Source of the DNA: Palsa-504 sp963835775
GTDB lineage: Bacteria > Actinomycetota > Actinomycetes > Streptosporangiales > Streptosporangiaceae
DNA length: 64,000 nt
Direction of reading: 5' to 3'
Assembly: GCA_963835775.1 (NCBI GenBank)
Contig: CAWIHB010000015.1
Coordinates: 1-64,000 of the forward strand
This document shows, piece after piece, positions 25,191-34,119 of this stretch (positions are counted from its first letter, which is position 1; each line of letters starts with the position of its first letter). The position numbers and the translations under genes are program-made. Under the pieces are notes generated by a model that was not told where the DNA came from, did not search any database, and saw only the letters and a program-made list of their open reading frames with translations.

Positions 25191-26207
25191 ATGAACGCAC
25201 ACTGGCGTGCGCCCACCGGGCTGCACACGGCCGCGGCCCGGCTGCCCGTCGAGGGCGAGCTGCCATCTTTCGGCGGCGCGACCGGGTGGCTCAACTCGCC
25301 GCCGCTGACGGCCGCTGACCTGCGCGGGAAAGTGGTCGTGGTCAACTTCTGGACCTATACCTGCATCAACTGGCTCCGCCAGCTCCCGTATGTCCGGGCG
25401 TGGGCGGGGAAGTACCCCGGCGCCGGACTGGTGGTGATCGGGGTGCACACCCCCGAGTTCCCGTTCGAGCACGATCTGGATAACGTCCAGCGCGCCGTGA
25501 AAAGCATGCGGGTCGACTATCCAGTCGCGATCGACAACGACTACGCGATATGGCGTGCCTTTGACAACCATTACTGGCCCGCGCTGTACTTTGCCGACGC
25601 ACAAGGGCGTATCCGGCATCACCATTTCGGCGAAGGCGAGTACCAGCAGTCGGAAATGGTCATCCAGCAACTGCTGGCCGAAGCCGGATCCAGCTTCGGC
25701 CACGACCTGGCCTCGGTCGACGCCCGCGGCGTGGAAGCCCCGGCCGACTGGGCCAGCTTGGGATCGCCGGAGAGCTACACCGGCTATGAGCGCACCGAGA
25801 ACTTCGCATCTCCGGGCGGGGTCGTGCCGGGCGAGCCGTACGTCTACACCGTCCCGACGGAGCTGCGGCTCAACCACTGGGCCCTATCCGGGCCCTGGAC
25901 GATCGAGGAACAGGCCGCTACGGCGAACAAGGCCGGCGGGCAGATCGCCTACCGGTTCCACGCCCGTGATCTCAATCTTGTTATGGGGCCGGCCACACCG
26001 GGAACGCCAGTGCGATTCCGGGTGCTCCTGGACGGGCAGCCGCCGGGCCCGGCGCACGGGACCGACCTGGACGACCAGGGCCACGGCACCGCCGCGGAGC
26101 AGCGGCTTTACCAGCTCATCCGCCAACCTGGCTCCGTCACCGGGCACACCTTCGAGATCACCTTCCTCGACCCCGGTGTCCAGGCCTACTCCTTTACCTT
26201 CGGTTAA
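25191..26207 (+). CDS. Thioredoxin-like redoxin with C-terminal beta domain (DipZ-like periplasmic part)
   Basis: 338 residues with GAGGAGG 7 bases before the ATG. Residues about 15-165 are a thioredoxin fold (VVVVNFWTYTCINWLRQLPY; VVIGVHTPEFPFEHDLDNVQ). The active site reads CINW: only the first cysteine of the usual CxxC is present, so a disulfide exchange would have to be monothiol or peroxidase-like. Residues 190-338 form the all-beta domain seen after thioredoxin domains in DipZ proteins (GPWTIEEQAATANKAGGQIA; HTFEITFLDPGVQAYSFTFG). There is no signal peptide or membrane segment, so it is probably cytoplasmic. It stands alone between an epoxide hydrolase remnant and repeats. Confidence 0.85.
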   Translation: MNAHWRAPTGLHTAAARLPVEGELPSFGGATGWLNSPPLTAADLRGKVVVVNFWTYTCINWLRQLPYVRAWAGKYPGAGLVVIGVHTPEFPFEHDLDNVQRAVKSMRVDYPVAIDNDYAIWRAFDNHYWPALYFADAQGRIRHHHFGEGEYQQSEMVIQQLLAEAGSSFGHDLASVDARGVEAPADWASLGSPESYTGYERTENFASPGGVVPGEPYVYTVPTELRLNHWALSGPWTIEEQAATANKAGGQIAYRFHARDLNLVMGPATPGTPVRFRVLLDGQPPGPAHGTDLDDQGHGTAAEQRLYQLIRQPGSVTGHTFEITFLDPGVQAYSFTFG

Positions 26208-26249
26208 ACCAGGCCGGGAGGCTTCGCTGGCGGGCGTTTTACAGGTCTT

Positions 26250-26445
26250 GCCCGGTTCGTTCTGACCAGGTTACGCTTCGATCAAGGCGATGGCGGCGGC
26301 TCCTGCCAGCAGGGCTGGTGGCCATGACGCCGATACATCCCTGGGCGTGGTCTCGAGCGGCGACTGCCGCGGGTGGCACCTGAGGTGCTCGTGGCGGCCG
26401 GTCTTGGCCTCATCGGGGCGGTGATCCGGATCAGCCTGGAGGCTG
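26250..26445. repeat. Diverged third copy of the upstream repeat region
   Basis: GTTACGCTTCGATCAAGGCG here matches GTTACGCTGCGGTCAAGGCG near 13,480, and CTTGGCCTCATCGG matches CCTGGCCTCATCGG near 13,560. The repeat leads again into a leader ORF and a LuxR start. Middle parts differ. Confidence 0.55.
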
Positions 26446-26446
26446 T

Positions 26447-26500
26447 GTGAGTGCCCACGCCCCGCCCATCGACCTGACGCCGGATAGCGCCGGCCGATGA
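26447..26500 (+). CDS. 17-residue leader ORF ahead of the LuxR gene (copy 2)
   Basis: GGAGG lies 5 bases before a GTG; the peptide VSAHAPPIDLTPDSAGR ends in a TGA that overlaps the LuxR ATG (ATGA). Its start resembles MSTHAQPG of copy 1. The overlap implies translational coupling. Confidence 0.5.
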   Translation: MSAHAPPIDLTPDSAGR

Positions 26501-28915
26501 GCGCAAATCCCAGGCGGCTGCGGGGCCATGTGACGGTGCTGACGGATCGGCTCAGCGAGCGCGCCGAGCTCGACCGGCTGGCTGGACCAGGCCTCGGCGC
26601 AGGCGCTGGGGTTCACCGCGCGGCGGCTGGCGGCCGACCCGGTCGGGCTGGTGTTCGCGGCCCGTGATCCGAGCGCCGATCTGGCCGGGCTGCCGGAACT
26701 GGAAGTTGACGGGCTGCACGACGATGACGCGCGGGTGCTGCTGGAGGGGGCGCTGGCCGGGCGGCTGGACCCGCGAGTCCGCGACCTGATCATCGCCGAG
26801 ACCCGCGGCAACCCGCTGGCGCTGCTGGAACTGCCGCGCGGGCTGACCTGCGCGGAGCTGGCCGGCGGGTTCGGCCTGCCCGGCGCCGCGCCGCTGACGA
26901 GCCGGATCGAGCACAGCTTCCGGCGCCAGCTGGACGCCATGCCGGACCAGACCCGGCGGCTGCTGCAGCTGGCGGCCGCCGATCCGTCCGGCGACCGGGC
27001 GCTGGTATGGCGCGCGGCCAGGCGGCTGGGCATCCCGGTCCAGGCGGGGACGGCGGCGGCCGAGGCGGGGCTGGCCGAGTTCGGCGGCCAGGTGCGGTTC
27101 CGGCATCCGCTGGCGCGTTCGGCGGTCTACCGGTCGGCGTCGTTGCCCGACCGGCAGCAGATGCACGCGGCGCTGGCCGAGGTGACCGACCCGCGGGCCG
27201 ATCCGGACCGGCGGGCCTGGCACCGGGCCCAGGCCGCGGGTGGGCCGGATGAGGAGGTCGCCGCGGAACTCGAGCGCTCCGCCGGCCGGGCGCAGGCCCG
27301 GGGTGGGCTGGCCGCGGCCGCGGCGTTCCTCGAGCGGTCGGTGCTGCTGACCGCCGATCCGGCCCGGCACGCCGAACGCACCCTGGCCGCGGCGCAGGCC
27401 AGCATGCAGGCCGGCGCGTTCGGCAAGGCTCTGGAACTGCTCATGACGGCGCAGGACGGGCCGCTCGACGAGTTCCGGCACGTCCGGGTCGACCTGCTGC
27501 GGGCTCACGTCGCGTTCGCCTCCGGTCTGGGCCGCGATGCCCCCGCCCTGCTGCTGCAGGCGGCCAGCCAGCTCGAGCCGTTCGACCTGGACCTCGCGCG
27601 CGAAACCTACCTGGCCGCGTGGGGCGCGGCCGGGCTGGCGGGACAGCTGCCGGGCCGGGATCTGCTGCTGGAGATCTGCCGTGCCGTCCAGGCCCTCCCG
27701 CCGCGGCCAGGTGATCCGCGTCCCCTGGACCTGCTGCTCCACGGCGTTGCCCTGCTGACCACCGGCGGACCCGCCGCCGCCGTCCCCACCTTGCAACGCG
27801 CGGCGAACGTGCTCACCAGCATTCCCGTCGAGGACGTCCTGCGGTGGGGCTGGATGGCCACGGTCGCTTCCACCGTGGTGTGGGATTTCGACAGCCTGTA
27901 TGCGATCTCCGCACGGCAGGTCCAGCTGGTCCGGGACGTCGGCGCGCTTGCGCAGCTGCCGTTCTACCTCAACCAGATGGGCATCGTGAGCCCGTGGATG
28001 GGCGACTTCGCGGGAACCGTCTCGGTTATCGCGGAGACCGAAAGCGTGGCGGCGGCGACCGGAAGCCCCATCGCGCCCTACACGTTGCTGAGGCTCCTGG
28101 CCCTGCAGGGCAGGGAAGCCGAGGCCTCCGCGGCGATAGCGAGCGCGATCGAGCTGGCCGCAGCCGAGGGCCAGGGGATGGCGGCGGCCTGGGCGCACTG
28201 GACGGCCGCGGTCCTGTACAACGGGCTCGCCCGGTACCAGGAGGCGGCGTCGGCGGCGCAGCAGGCCACCTCGAACACCCTGAACCCGTGGATGTCCATG
28301 TGGGCGATGCCCGAGCTCGTCGAGGCGGCCGCACGCGCAGGCGACGCCGAGCTCGCCCGCGATGCGCTCGACCGGCTCGCCGAGACAACCCAGCCCTGCG
28401 GCAACGATGTCGCCCTCGGCATTGAGGCTCGCTGCCGGGCGCTGCTCAGCGACGGCGCCGGCGCCGACGACCGCTATCGCGAAGCGATCGGCCGGCTGAG
28501 CCGGACCCGGCTGCGCCCGGAGCTGGCCCGCGCGCATCTGGTCTACGGGGAGTGGCTGCGCCGCGAGGACCGGCGCGTCGACGCACGCAAGCAGCTGCGC
28601 ACGGCCCACGACATGCTCGTCGCCATCGGCATGGAGGCGTTCGCCGAGCGCGCCCGGCACGAGCTGGTCGCCACCGGCGAAACGGTGCGCAAGCGCGGCG
28701 CCGAGACCCTCACCACGCTGACCGCGCAGGAGGCCCACATCGCCCGGCTGGCCCGCGACGGCCTGACCAATCCGGAGATCGGCGCCCAGCTGTTCCTGTC
28801 CGCGCGCACGGTCGAATGGCACCTGCGCAAGATCTTCACCAAACTCGGCATCAGCTCCCGCCGCGAACTGCACGCCGCACTGGCCCGGCAAGGACAGGAC
28901 GGCCAGCCAGCCTAG
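26497..28915 (+). pseudogene. LuxR/LAL regulator that lost its Walker A and B region
   Basis: The ATG at 26497 encodes MSANPRRLRGHVTVLTDRLS and ends at a TGA soon after. From about 26,579 another frame carries WLDQASAQALGFTARRLAAD and all of the rest: STAND winged-helix region (ETRGNPLALLELPRGLT), TPR-like middle and a perfect LuxR HTH (LTAQEAHIARLARDGLTNPE; GAQLFLSARTVEWHLRKIF) to the stop at 28915. The P-loop and Walker B of about 110-120 residues are missing. The long frame could still be translated from GTG 26651 (755 codons including the stop), but ATP binding is gone. Probably inactive, or an ATP-independent DNA binder. Confidence 0.75.
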
Positions 28916-28924
28916 CGCCGGACC

Positions 28925-29250
28925 TCAGTGACCGGCGATCTGGCCGCCGTCGACGTGCAGGATCTCGCCGGTGATGTAGGGCGACGACTCCAGGAACAAG
29001 ACGCCGTTGACGACGTCGCTGACCTGACCGGGCCGCCCGAGCGGGGGAAGCCGGTCACCGAGGTCGGCGCAGCGTTCCGGCACGAGCATCGGGGTCTGGA
29101 TGATGCCAGCCGAGACGGCGTTGACCCGGATGCCGTAGCAGGCGTACTCGATGGCCAGGGACCTGGTGGCCGCGGCCAGGCCGCCCTGGGTCAGGGCGGC
29201 CAGTACCGCAGGCGTACCGGAGTCCGGGTACTCGGCGAGGGCCGTGACGG
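28925..29250 (-). pseudogene. SDR C-terminal remnant
   Basis: GTPAVLAALTQGGLAAATRS, LAIEYACYGIRVNAVSAG, IIQTPMLVPERCADLGDRLP and VVNGVLFLESSPYITGEILH end in VDGGQIAGH and a stop. The cofactor-binding and catalytic Ser/Tyr halves are absent upstream. It is the better preserved relative of the remnant at 13695 and lies 3' to 3' with the LuxR pseudogene. Confidence 0.75.
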
Positions 29251-29510
29251 TGACATCGCAGGCACTCCTTACTCGGCCGGAAGAGTGCGTACCATTACGG
29301 TCGCGCCCCCGGGCGCCCGATCGCGCCTGTGAGGTCCCTGGCCGGATACCCTGGTCGCTCATCCCGCTCGTGACCTTAAGCACGGCAGCTGCCGCGGATG
29401 CCCGCTGAGCGCGAGTAGCGTAGGAACAGGTCATTACCGGAGGAGAGTGCGGAGCTATGCCGGATGATGAAGCCGACCTCAGTTCTCCCGGCGGTCCTGC
29501 GGCGCCCGGC

Positions 29511-29938
29511 CCGGGAACCAGTCGTTCGGCCTGCTGATCGGCCTGGCCGTGGCCCCCACGGTGGCCTACTACGGCAGCATGGACCCGCGCGCGCTGTGGC
29601 AGGCCGGCGGGGCCACCGCGCTGTTCATCGCCGGGTTCGGCGCGGCCGGCTACGCCACCCGCCGGGACCTGACCGCGGTCGCCCGGGTCTGCTTCTGGGC
29701 CCTGCTGGCCCTGATCGTGGCCGGCATCGTGTTGATCTTCGTGCACATCCCCGGCGCCGACCTGGCCTACTCCATCCTCGGCCTGGTCATCTTCGCCGGG
29801 TTCACCATGTTCGACTTCCAGCGGCTGCGCACCAACACCGACACCACCGCCGCCCCGCTGCTGGCCGCCTCCATCTTCCTCGACATCCTCAACGTCTTCC
29901 TGTTCTTCCTGGAGATCTTCTCCGGCGGGGAACGGTAA
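29511..29938 (+). pseudogene. Bax-inhibitor-1/YccA-family protein, C-terminal half
   Basis: About 142 residues of four to five membrane helices (LLIGLAVAPTVAYYGSMDPR; ALFIAGFGAAGYATRRDLTA; YSILGLVIFAGFTMFDFQRL; AASIFLDILNVFLFFLEIF) match the last half of BI-1 proteins (about 230-250 residues). The N-terminal half is missing. An ATG with GGAG at 29457 opens another frame that stops at once, so no start exists except an internal GTG at 29549. Confidence 0.7.
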
Positions 29939-29998
29939 AGGCCAGGGACGGGTCGCCCGGAGTCCCAGCCCGGACGTATGCGGACCGTAGCATCCGGC

Positions 29999-30034
29999 CC
30001 GTTCGGAATAATTGACATTCTTTTTGCCGAACGG
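29999..30034. repeat. CCGTTCGG/CCGAACGG hairpin, copy 1
   Basis: 8-base arms CCGTTCGG and CCGAACGG separated by 20 AT-rich bases. The flanks are G/C-rich. Related hairpins lie at 38128 and 40969. Confidence 0.6.
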
Positions 30035-30302
30035 CCCGCGGGACTGCAGCCGGATACGGTCAGCGGTCCCGCGGGCAACGGCGGACGCTCAGCTGGCGTC
30101 GGCCAGAAGGCGCAAGCAGCTACGGCGCGGGGGCGTGGTCTGCCTCTAGGGTCGCGCTCCAGGCGGCCCGTGGCGCCCGGGTCAGGCTCCGGCCGTACCC
30201 TGGTCGGCGCTCCTGCGTGGCCTGGGGCCTGGGGTGGCTCCCGGGGCCCACCGGCGGTTATGGTTAGGGATAGCTCGCCGTCCGGGCCAGCTAGGAGGCC
30301 GA

Positions 30303-30344
30303 ATGCACCGTCACAGCCGGCCAGGTGCCCTGGACATGACGTAG
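30303..30344 (+). CDS. 13-residue leader ORF ahead of a LuxR start (copy 3)
   Basis: AGGAGG, 4 bases and ATG encode MHRHSRPGALDMT, then TAG. Ten bases later a LuxR N-terminus starts at 30355. The layout matches the copies at 13590 and 26447, although the peptide has diverged. Confidence 0.5.
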   Translation: MHRHSRPGALDMT

Positions 30345-30354
30345 TGCCGGGCCG

Positions 30355-30534
30355 ATGGCCACAGGTTCCCGCCCACGCGGACGTGCCGCCCGGCTGAAGG
30401 GCCGAAACGCCGAATTGGGCCTGCTTGACGGGCTTATCGAGGCGGTCAGGACCGGGCAGAGCCGGGTCCTCGTGGTGCGCGGCGAGCCGGGCGTGGGCAA
30501 GACCGTACCTGGAGGAAGATACACAGCGCCCTAG
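30355..30534 (+). pseudogene. LuxR/LAL N-terminal fragment with Walker A
   Basis: 59 codons: MATGSRPRGRAARLKGRNAE, LGLLDGLIEAVRTGQSRVLV, VRGEPGVGKT. The P-loop is perfect, but homology ends directly after the Thr (about 30,510) and the frame stops at 30534. It marks the left border of the decayed element; a LuxR C-terminus on the same strand appears 5.5 kb later. Confidence 0.75.
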
Positions 30535-30631
30535 GTCACAGGGGGCTGCACCCGCAGCGCGAACGCGATCAGGCCCTGACCGCTCGATGTGGGGGCCGCC
30601 CAGTCGCCAGGCGGTGGCCTGCTTCCGGCCG

Positions 30632-31264
30632 TCACTCCTTGGCGCGTCGGGCCTTGGGCTCGGGAGGCTTCACGTCTCTATACTTCCGGCCCGCCAGCAC
30701 CAGCGCATAGAGCGTGAGATAGATCGCGCTAATGCTCTCCGCGCTTCCCAGCAACCCGACGGTCCCGCCATGACGGAACAAGATCAGCGCCGCCAGCGCG
30801 GTGGGCATCAAGGCAAAGAGATTCGAGAGCGTCCGTGACTTGAGGACCGCCTCGACCGGAGTCCAGGCAGTATCGGCCGCGTCTGAGCGGCGGCACCGGA
30901 TGGCCGAGGCGACGAAGCCAACGGCTTCCCTGACCTTCTGCCAGGTGATCGGATCGTGGCCGCTCTCGCCCGCCAGGTGTGCGCGCCACTCGGCCAGTAG
31001 GGCTGGACGTTTACGGCCAGCGAGCAGGACGGCCAGGTCGGTTAGGCCACAGGCGACGAAGGCCGAGAACCAGGCAGACGTCTGCTTGGCCCACTTTCGC
31101 TTGTGGATCGCATTTACGAGCAGAAGGGAGCCTGCCACGTTGGCCGTCGAAATTGATGCCGACAGCGTAACCGAGTGGAACAAGAGGCATTGTGCTCGAT
31201 GGCCTGCCGACTCCGACAGGGTTGTGGCTACTGCTGCTGCTGATCGGCCGACCCTGACTTCCAC
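30632..31264 (-). CDS. Hypothetical membrane protein of the element
   Basis: Open for 210 residues from a GTG at 31264. The central and C-terminal parts look protein-like, with three hydrophobic segments (SAWFSAFVACGLTDLAVLLA; LSNLFALMPTALAALILF; SAIYLTLYALVLAGRKY) and a charged tail (PPEPKARRAKE). The first 30 residues are poor and the true start may be further in. No family was recognised. The neighbouring element genes suggest cargo of mobile DNA. Confidence 0.45.
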   Translation of the reverse strand: MEVRVGRSAAAVATTLSESAGHRAQCLLFHSVTLSASISTANVAGSLLLVNAIHKRKWAKQTSAWFSAFVACGLTDLAVLLAGRKRPALLAEWRAHLAGESGHDPITWQKVREAVGFVASAIRCRRSDAADTAWTPVEAVLKSRTLSNLFALMPTALAALILFRHGGTVGLLGSAESISAIYLTLYALVLAGRKYRDVKPPEPKARRAKE

Positions 31265-31490
31265 ACGTCCGGCAGTTCCGTCCCCGCGTCGCGAAAGCGG
31301 AGGAACCGCCGGGCGGCTCGTCTGCCGTCAGGAGGCAGTCCCAGGTTCCGCTGCCGTGCGTGGTCACCCAGGCGGTGATCAGCCCGCGCCGCCAGGTGCC
31401 TGCGATCCGCACCCAGACGGGCGCGTGCTGGGGCGGTATGCGCTGCTCGCGCCAGCTGACAGGGGGCTGGGCTGGCTGAGCATCGGGCAT
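31011..31490 (-). CDS. Uncertain small protein overlapping the previous frame
   Basis: From the ATG at 31490 the sequence MPDAQPAQPPVSWREQRIPP, then VWVRIAGTWRRGLITAWVTT, reads like a small beta protein found in actinobacterial genomes (WVRI-G-W-G-I-W pattern). The later part overlaps the frame at 30632-31264 on the same strand and looks random, so only about 31,270-31,490 is likely real, perhaps as a truncated gene. Confidence 0.25.
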   Translation of the reverse strand: MPDAQPAQPPVSWREQRIPPQHAPVWVRIAGTWRRGLITAWVTTHGSGTWDCLLTADEPPGGSSAFATRGRNCRTCGSQGRPISSSSSHNPVGVGRPSSTMPLVPLGYAVGINFDGQRGRLPSARKCDPQAKVGQADVCLVLGLRRLWPNRPGRPARWP

Positions 31491-32043
31491 TCTGCAAGCA
31501 TACGAAATCGCGTTCGAGGAGTTCGCCGAGGAGAGAGATCGGCGGCCTGACGGCCTCGGCGCGGCGCTGAGCAACTGACCGTTGCCCTGGGCTGGCCGGT
31601 TCTGACCCTGCATCATCGCGTATGAGCAGCTAGCGCGCCGCTGGCCTGCGGGTAAGCGGTGATCTGGTGCCTCCTACGGCGAGTTCGGGGGAGGACAGCC
31701 GCACTTGCAGTGTTGAGCTGTTGTGTGGCCGAAGCGGCCAGTGCTGCCGGGCCATCTGGATGCAAACTACAGGCGCGTCCCAGGTTGTCGCTGGACTCGC
31801 ATGCCTGCGATTGACCGTGAGACACCACTGTAGGCTGCCCAATCGGGCACGCAGCGGGCCCGCGCCGGTCGGCGGGATCGTGGCTGGCTGAGACGCGCAC
31901 CAGCCCGCCCAGGGCCGACTACGGCGGTCAGGGGCAGTGTCCTTGGTCCTTGAGAGGCAGGCCGATTGTCCCTATCTGCACTTGGCCTCGCCACCCATGC
32001 TTTGACGCTGGAACATTGGAAATCGTAACGGAAGGTTAGACTC
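31491..32043. other. Gap without a supported gene
   Basis: About 550 bases. Several short open frames lack ribosome sites and recognisable sequence. The last 60 bases must hold the promoter of the secreted protein gene (AT-richer around 32,010-32,035, GGAAGG at 32,030). Confidence 0.5.
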
Positions 32044-32802
32044 ATGAAGCACAGACTTCTCGCCACTGCCGCCTCCGCTGCGGTAGTCGCAGGGCTCAGC
32101 CTAGGGCTGTCCGCGGCACCGGCTCTCGCGGCCGGGCCGGTCATCGCGTATAACGTGACCAACGTCGGTCACGGTGCAGGCTATGCCCTGTTCAGGGACG
32201 GCCAGACTCACTACCGGTACGCTACCGAGGCCGTGAAGATCCCGGCCACCATCCCTACCGGGGTGCTCGGCTCCGTGGAGCTGTACGACCAGGCCAACAT
32301 GGACGCCGCACTCATCCAGCTCGTCTGCAACGGCACCACGTGCTCCGTCATGGCTAGCTACAAGGGCGCCACGTTCGCCTACGACAGTGACATCATCGGC
32401 TCGTTCACGGCGGCCACGGCCCTCACCGGCACGACTGCCGGCGTGAATGACACCGTGCTGCTCAAGCTGTACTACAACCCGGCTTCGGCGACTCACGTGA
32501 TCCTGTTCGGGGCCGACAACCTGACCACGGCCCACAGTTTCACGAACGCCTCGGTCACCGTCTCGCATCCCGAGCTGTTCACCGAGGCCGGGTACGGCGG
32601 CTCGCTCGCCGGGGCCGTCACCCAGGCGCAGGAGAACTTCTACTCCAGCACCGGGCCGGCCATGCCGATCACCGTGGTCTCCGGTATCGGGGGCACTGGC
32701 GGCCTCGTCCGCGATGACACCGTGAACGGCAGCGGCGGCGTGGTGCTGTCTCCCGATTCCACGCTCAGCTCGTCCAGCGGCGGCAGCTTCACGCTGTCGT
32801 AG
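32044..32802 (+). CDS. Secreted protein of unknown function
   Basis: 252 residues, GGAAGG 8 bases before the ATG. A textbook Sec signal peptide (MKHRLLATAASAAVVAGLSL, then GLSAAPALAA) predicts cleavage after ALA at about residue 29. The mature part is rich in Thr, Ser, Val and Gly with strand-like repeats and a single close cysteine pair (CNGTTC), like adhesin or capsid-like beta proteins; it ends in a Ser/Gly-rich tail (SSSSGGSFTLS). No family was recognised. Its base composition is a little less G/C-rich than the core genes, and it lies in the decayed element, so it may be cargo. A strong hairpin follows 100 bases downstream. Confidence 0.75.
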   Translation: MKHRLLATAASAAVVAGLSLGLSAAPALAAGPVIAYNVTNVGHGAGYALFRDGQTHYRYATEAVKIPATIPTGVLGSVELYDQANMDAALIQLVCNGTTCSVMASYKGATFAYDSDIIGSFTAATALTGTTAGVNDTVLLKLYYNPASATHVILFGADNLTTAHSFTNASVTVSHPELFTEAGYGGSLAGAVTQAQENFYSSTGPAMPITVVSGIGGTGGLVRDDTVNGSGGVVLSPDSTLSSSSGGSFTLS

Positions 32803-32902
32803 TAGAGGTTCGCCGCGTGCGTTTCGGGCCTGGCCTCTGGCCTGGCCCTCGCCGTAAGGCCCGCTGGGCTGACATTAGGCTCCGGGGTCAAGGGTGGGTC
32901 CT

Positions 32903-32939
32903 GAAGATCGTTTCTGCGAAGCGGTCAGAAACGATCTTC
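32903..32939. terminator. Strong hairpin downstream of the secreted protein gene
   Basis: Perfect 14-base arms GAAGATCGTTTCTG and CAGAAACGATCTTC with a 9-base loop. No T-tract follows, as is common for actinobacterial terminators. A dimer-binding site is an alternative. Confidence 0.6.
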
Positions 32940-33000
32940 GGGTGCCCTTGACGCTGGCGGGGCCAGCTCGGACATTGCGCGGCGTTCCGGCCCCGTGGCT

Positions 33001-33174
33001 GTGACCTTTCGTCCGGCGACCGGCACACCTGCCCTCGGCGACCGGCTGCCCGGCGAGGCCGACATGGCCAGGGAGTACGGCATAGCCAAGATGACTGCGC
33101 GGCGGGCCGTCCGTGAGCTGCGCGAGCGCGGGCTGGTCCGGACCGTGATCGGGAAAGGGAGCTACGTCAACTAG
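33001..33174 (+). pseudogene. GntR-type HTH fragment
   Basis: 57 codons from GTG: LPGEADMAREYGIAKMTARR, AVRELRERGLVRTVIGKGSY and VN. This is the winged helix of GntR regulators of the kind carried by actinobacterial integrative elements. The first helix is shortened, and no effector domain follows the stop. The last codons are duplicated 55 bases downstream. Confidence 0.6.
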
Positions 33175-33233
33175 CGCGGCGGCCTAGCCCTCCGCGGCCC
33201 GCCAGGCCTGGGGGAGCTACGTCAACCAGCGCG
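33157..33233. repeat. Short direct repeat at the end of the GntR fragment
   Basis: GGGAGCTACGTCAAC followed by one base and AGCGCGG occurs at 33157 and again at 33212. The first copy contains the TAG; the second reads CAG, so the stop may have arisen by a point change in a duplicated 3' end. Confidence 0.6.
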
Positions 33234-33325
33234 GGGGGTCAGTCGTCCGGCGGCGGCGGTTCATGAACCGGGCACGGTGGCCTCGGTCCCCGGCCGGCCA
33301 GACCCGGGGACATGTGCAGAGACTG

Positions 33326-33565
33326 TCAAGCAGGCTTGCCAACGGCCACCGCGGCCAGGTATTCCGCCGGGACCTCCCTGCCGTACATCTTCGCCACCCG
33401 CCCGACCACCTCCGGCGTGGCGGGCAGGATGAACGGGACGCCGTACAGCTCGCACGTGACGGTCACGGCATCAGGCCCGGCCTTGCCCCCGATCACCGCG
33501 CTTAGCTGAAGGCAGAGGGGGCAGCCGAGGCGCGGTTCAGGGGCCACCGGCTCAGCTACCTCCAC
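33326..33565 (-). CDS. Small zinc-ribbon-like protein of the element
   Basis: 79 residues if started at the GTG at 33565, which overlaps the end of the upstream gene by 14 bases; longer starts up to 33730 are possible. CPLC followed by ELYGVPFILPATPEVVGRVA and KMYGREVPAEYLAAVAVG looks like a real small protein with a possible metal site. Unknown function. Confidence 0.4.
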   Translation of the reverse strand: MEVAEPVAPEPRLGCPLCLQLSAVIGGKAGPDAVTVTCELYGVPFILPATPEVVGRVAKMYGREVPAEYLAAVAVGKPA

Positions 33566-33809
33566 GACCCCGGGAGCCGTTGTAGGCCGCCAGCCTCGAC
33601 CAGCCGCCGCCGTCCTGCCAGCCATCGTCGCCGTACACCAGGTCACCCTGCCACCGCCGCCGGACCTCCTCGGCCCTCCGCTCGTATCCCCGGCTGAGAG
33701 CCGGCTCGCACTCGTCGCAGGTGCCCGCACCCGGGATCACCGGCTCCCCGCAGCGCTCGCACCGGAAGCCCGCCAGCAGGGCCAGTCCCGCCGACCGGTC
33801 ACTCGCCAC
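33552..33809 (-). CDS. Small zinc-ribbon protein of the element
   Basis: 85 residues. A four-cysteine ribbon (FRCERCGEPVIPGAGTCDEC) near the N-terminus, then a charged helix (SRGYERRAEEVRRRWQGD) and an acidic/glycine tail. The two CxxC pairs could bind zinc. It follows the HTH gene by 4 bases in the same direction. Unknown function; typical of small genes in actinobacterial integrative elements and phages. Confidence 0.5.
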   Translation of the reverse strand: MASDRSAGLALLAGFRCERCGEPVIPGAGTCDECEPALSRGYERRAEEVRRRWQGDLVYGDDGWQDGGGWSRLAAYNGSRGRGGS

Positions 33810-33813
33810 GCAG

Positions 33814-34113
33814 TCAGGCGCTGGCGCGTGTGCGGGAGCGGCGGTGGCGAACTGTGCCGCTGTACCGCTGACGGGCCGCCTCCCCAGACGTGCCGAGCAT
33901 CGCTCCTATCGCAGCCCAGCTGTGGCCTTCGGCGCGTGCCACGCTCACAGCGCTGGCCAGGTCGCGCTCGCCAGCGGCGACCCGGGCGAACGCCGCGGCG
34001 ATGTCCCGCAGCGCGCGTGCATCCCTGACATCCCCGGCCCCGGGTTCGTGCTCCTCGAACCGGCGCGCCAGCTCGTCAGCGCGGCCCAGGATCTCCTCGG
34101 TCGTCCGCGGCAT
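33814..34113 (-). CDS. HTH protein, possible antitoxin partner
   Basis: 99 residues. The N-terminus is an acidic helix (TEEILGRADELARRFEEHEP). A C-terminal helix-turn-helix reads SVARAEGHSWAAIGAMLGTS, then GEAARQRY. It begins 6 bases after the stop of the toxin-like gene, so the two are coexpressed. The HTH plus acidic helix fits a DNA-binding antitoxin or autoregulator; the assignment rests on context. Confidence 0.6.
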   Translation of the reverse strand: MPRTTEEILGRADELARRFEEHEPGAGDVRDARALRDIAAAFARVAAGERDLASAVSVARAEGHSWAAIGAMLGTSGEAARQRYSGTVRHRRSRTRASA

Positions 34114-34119
34114 CAGTGA

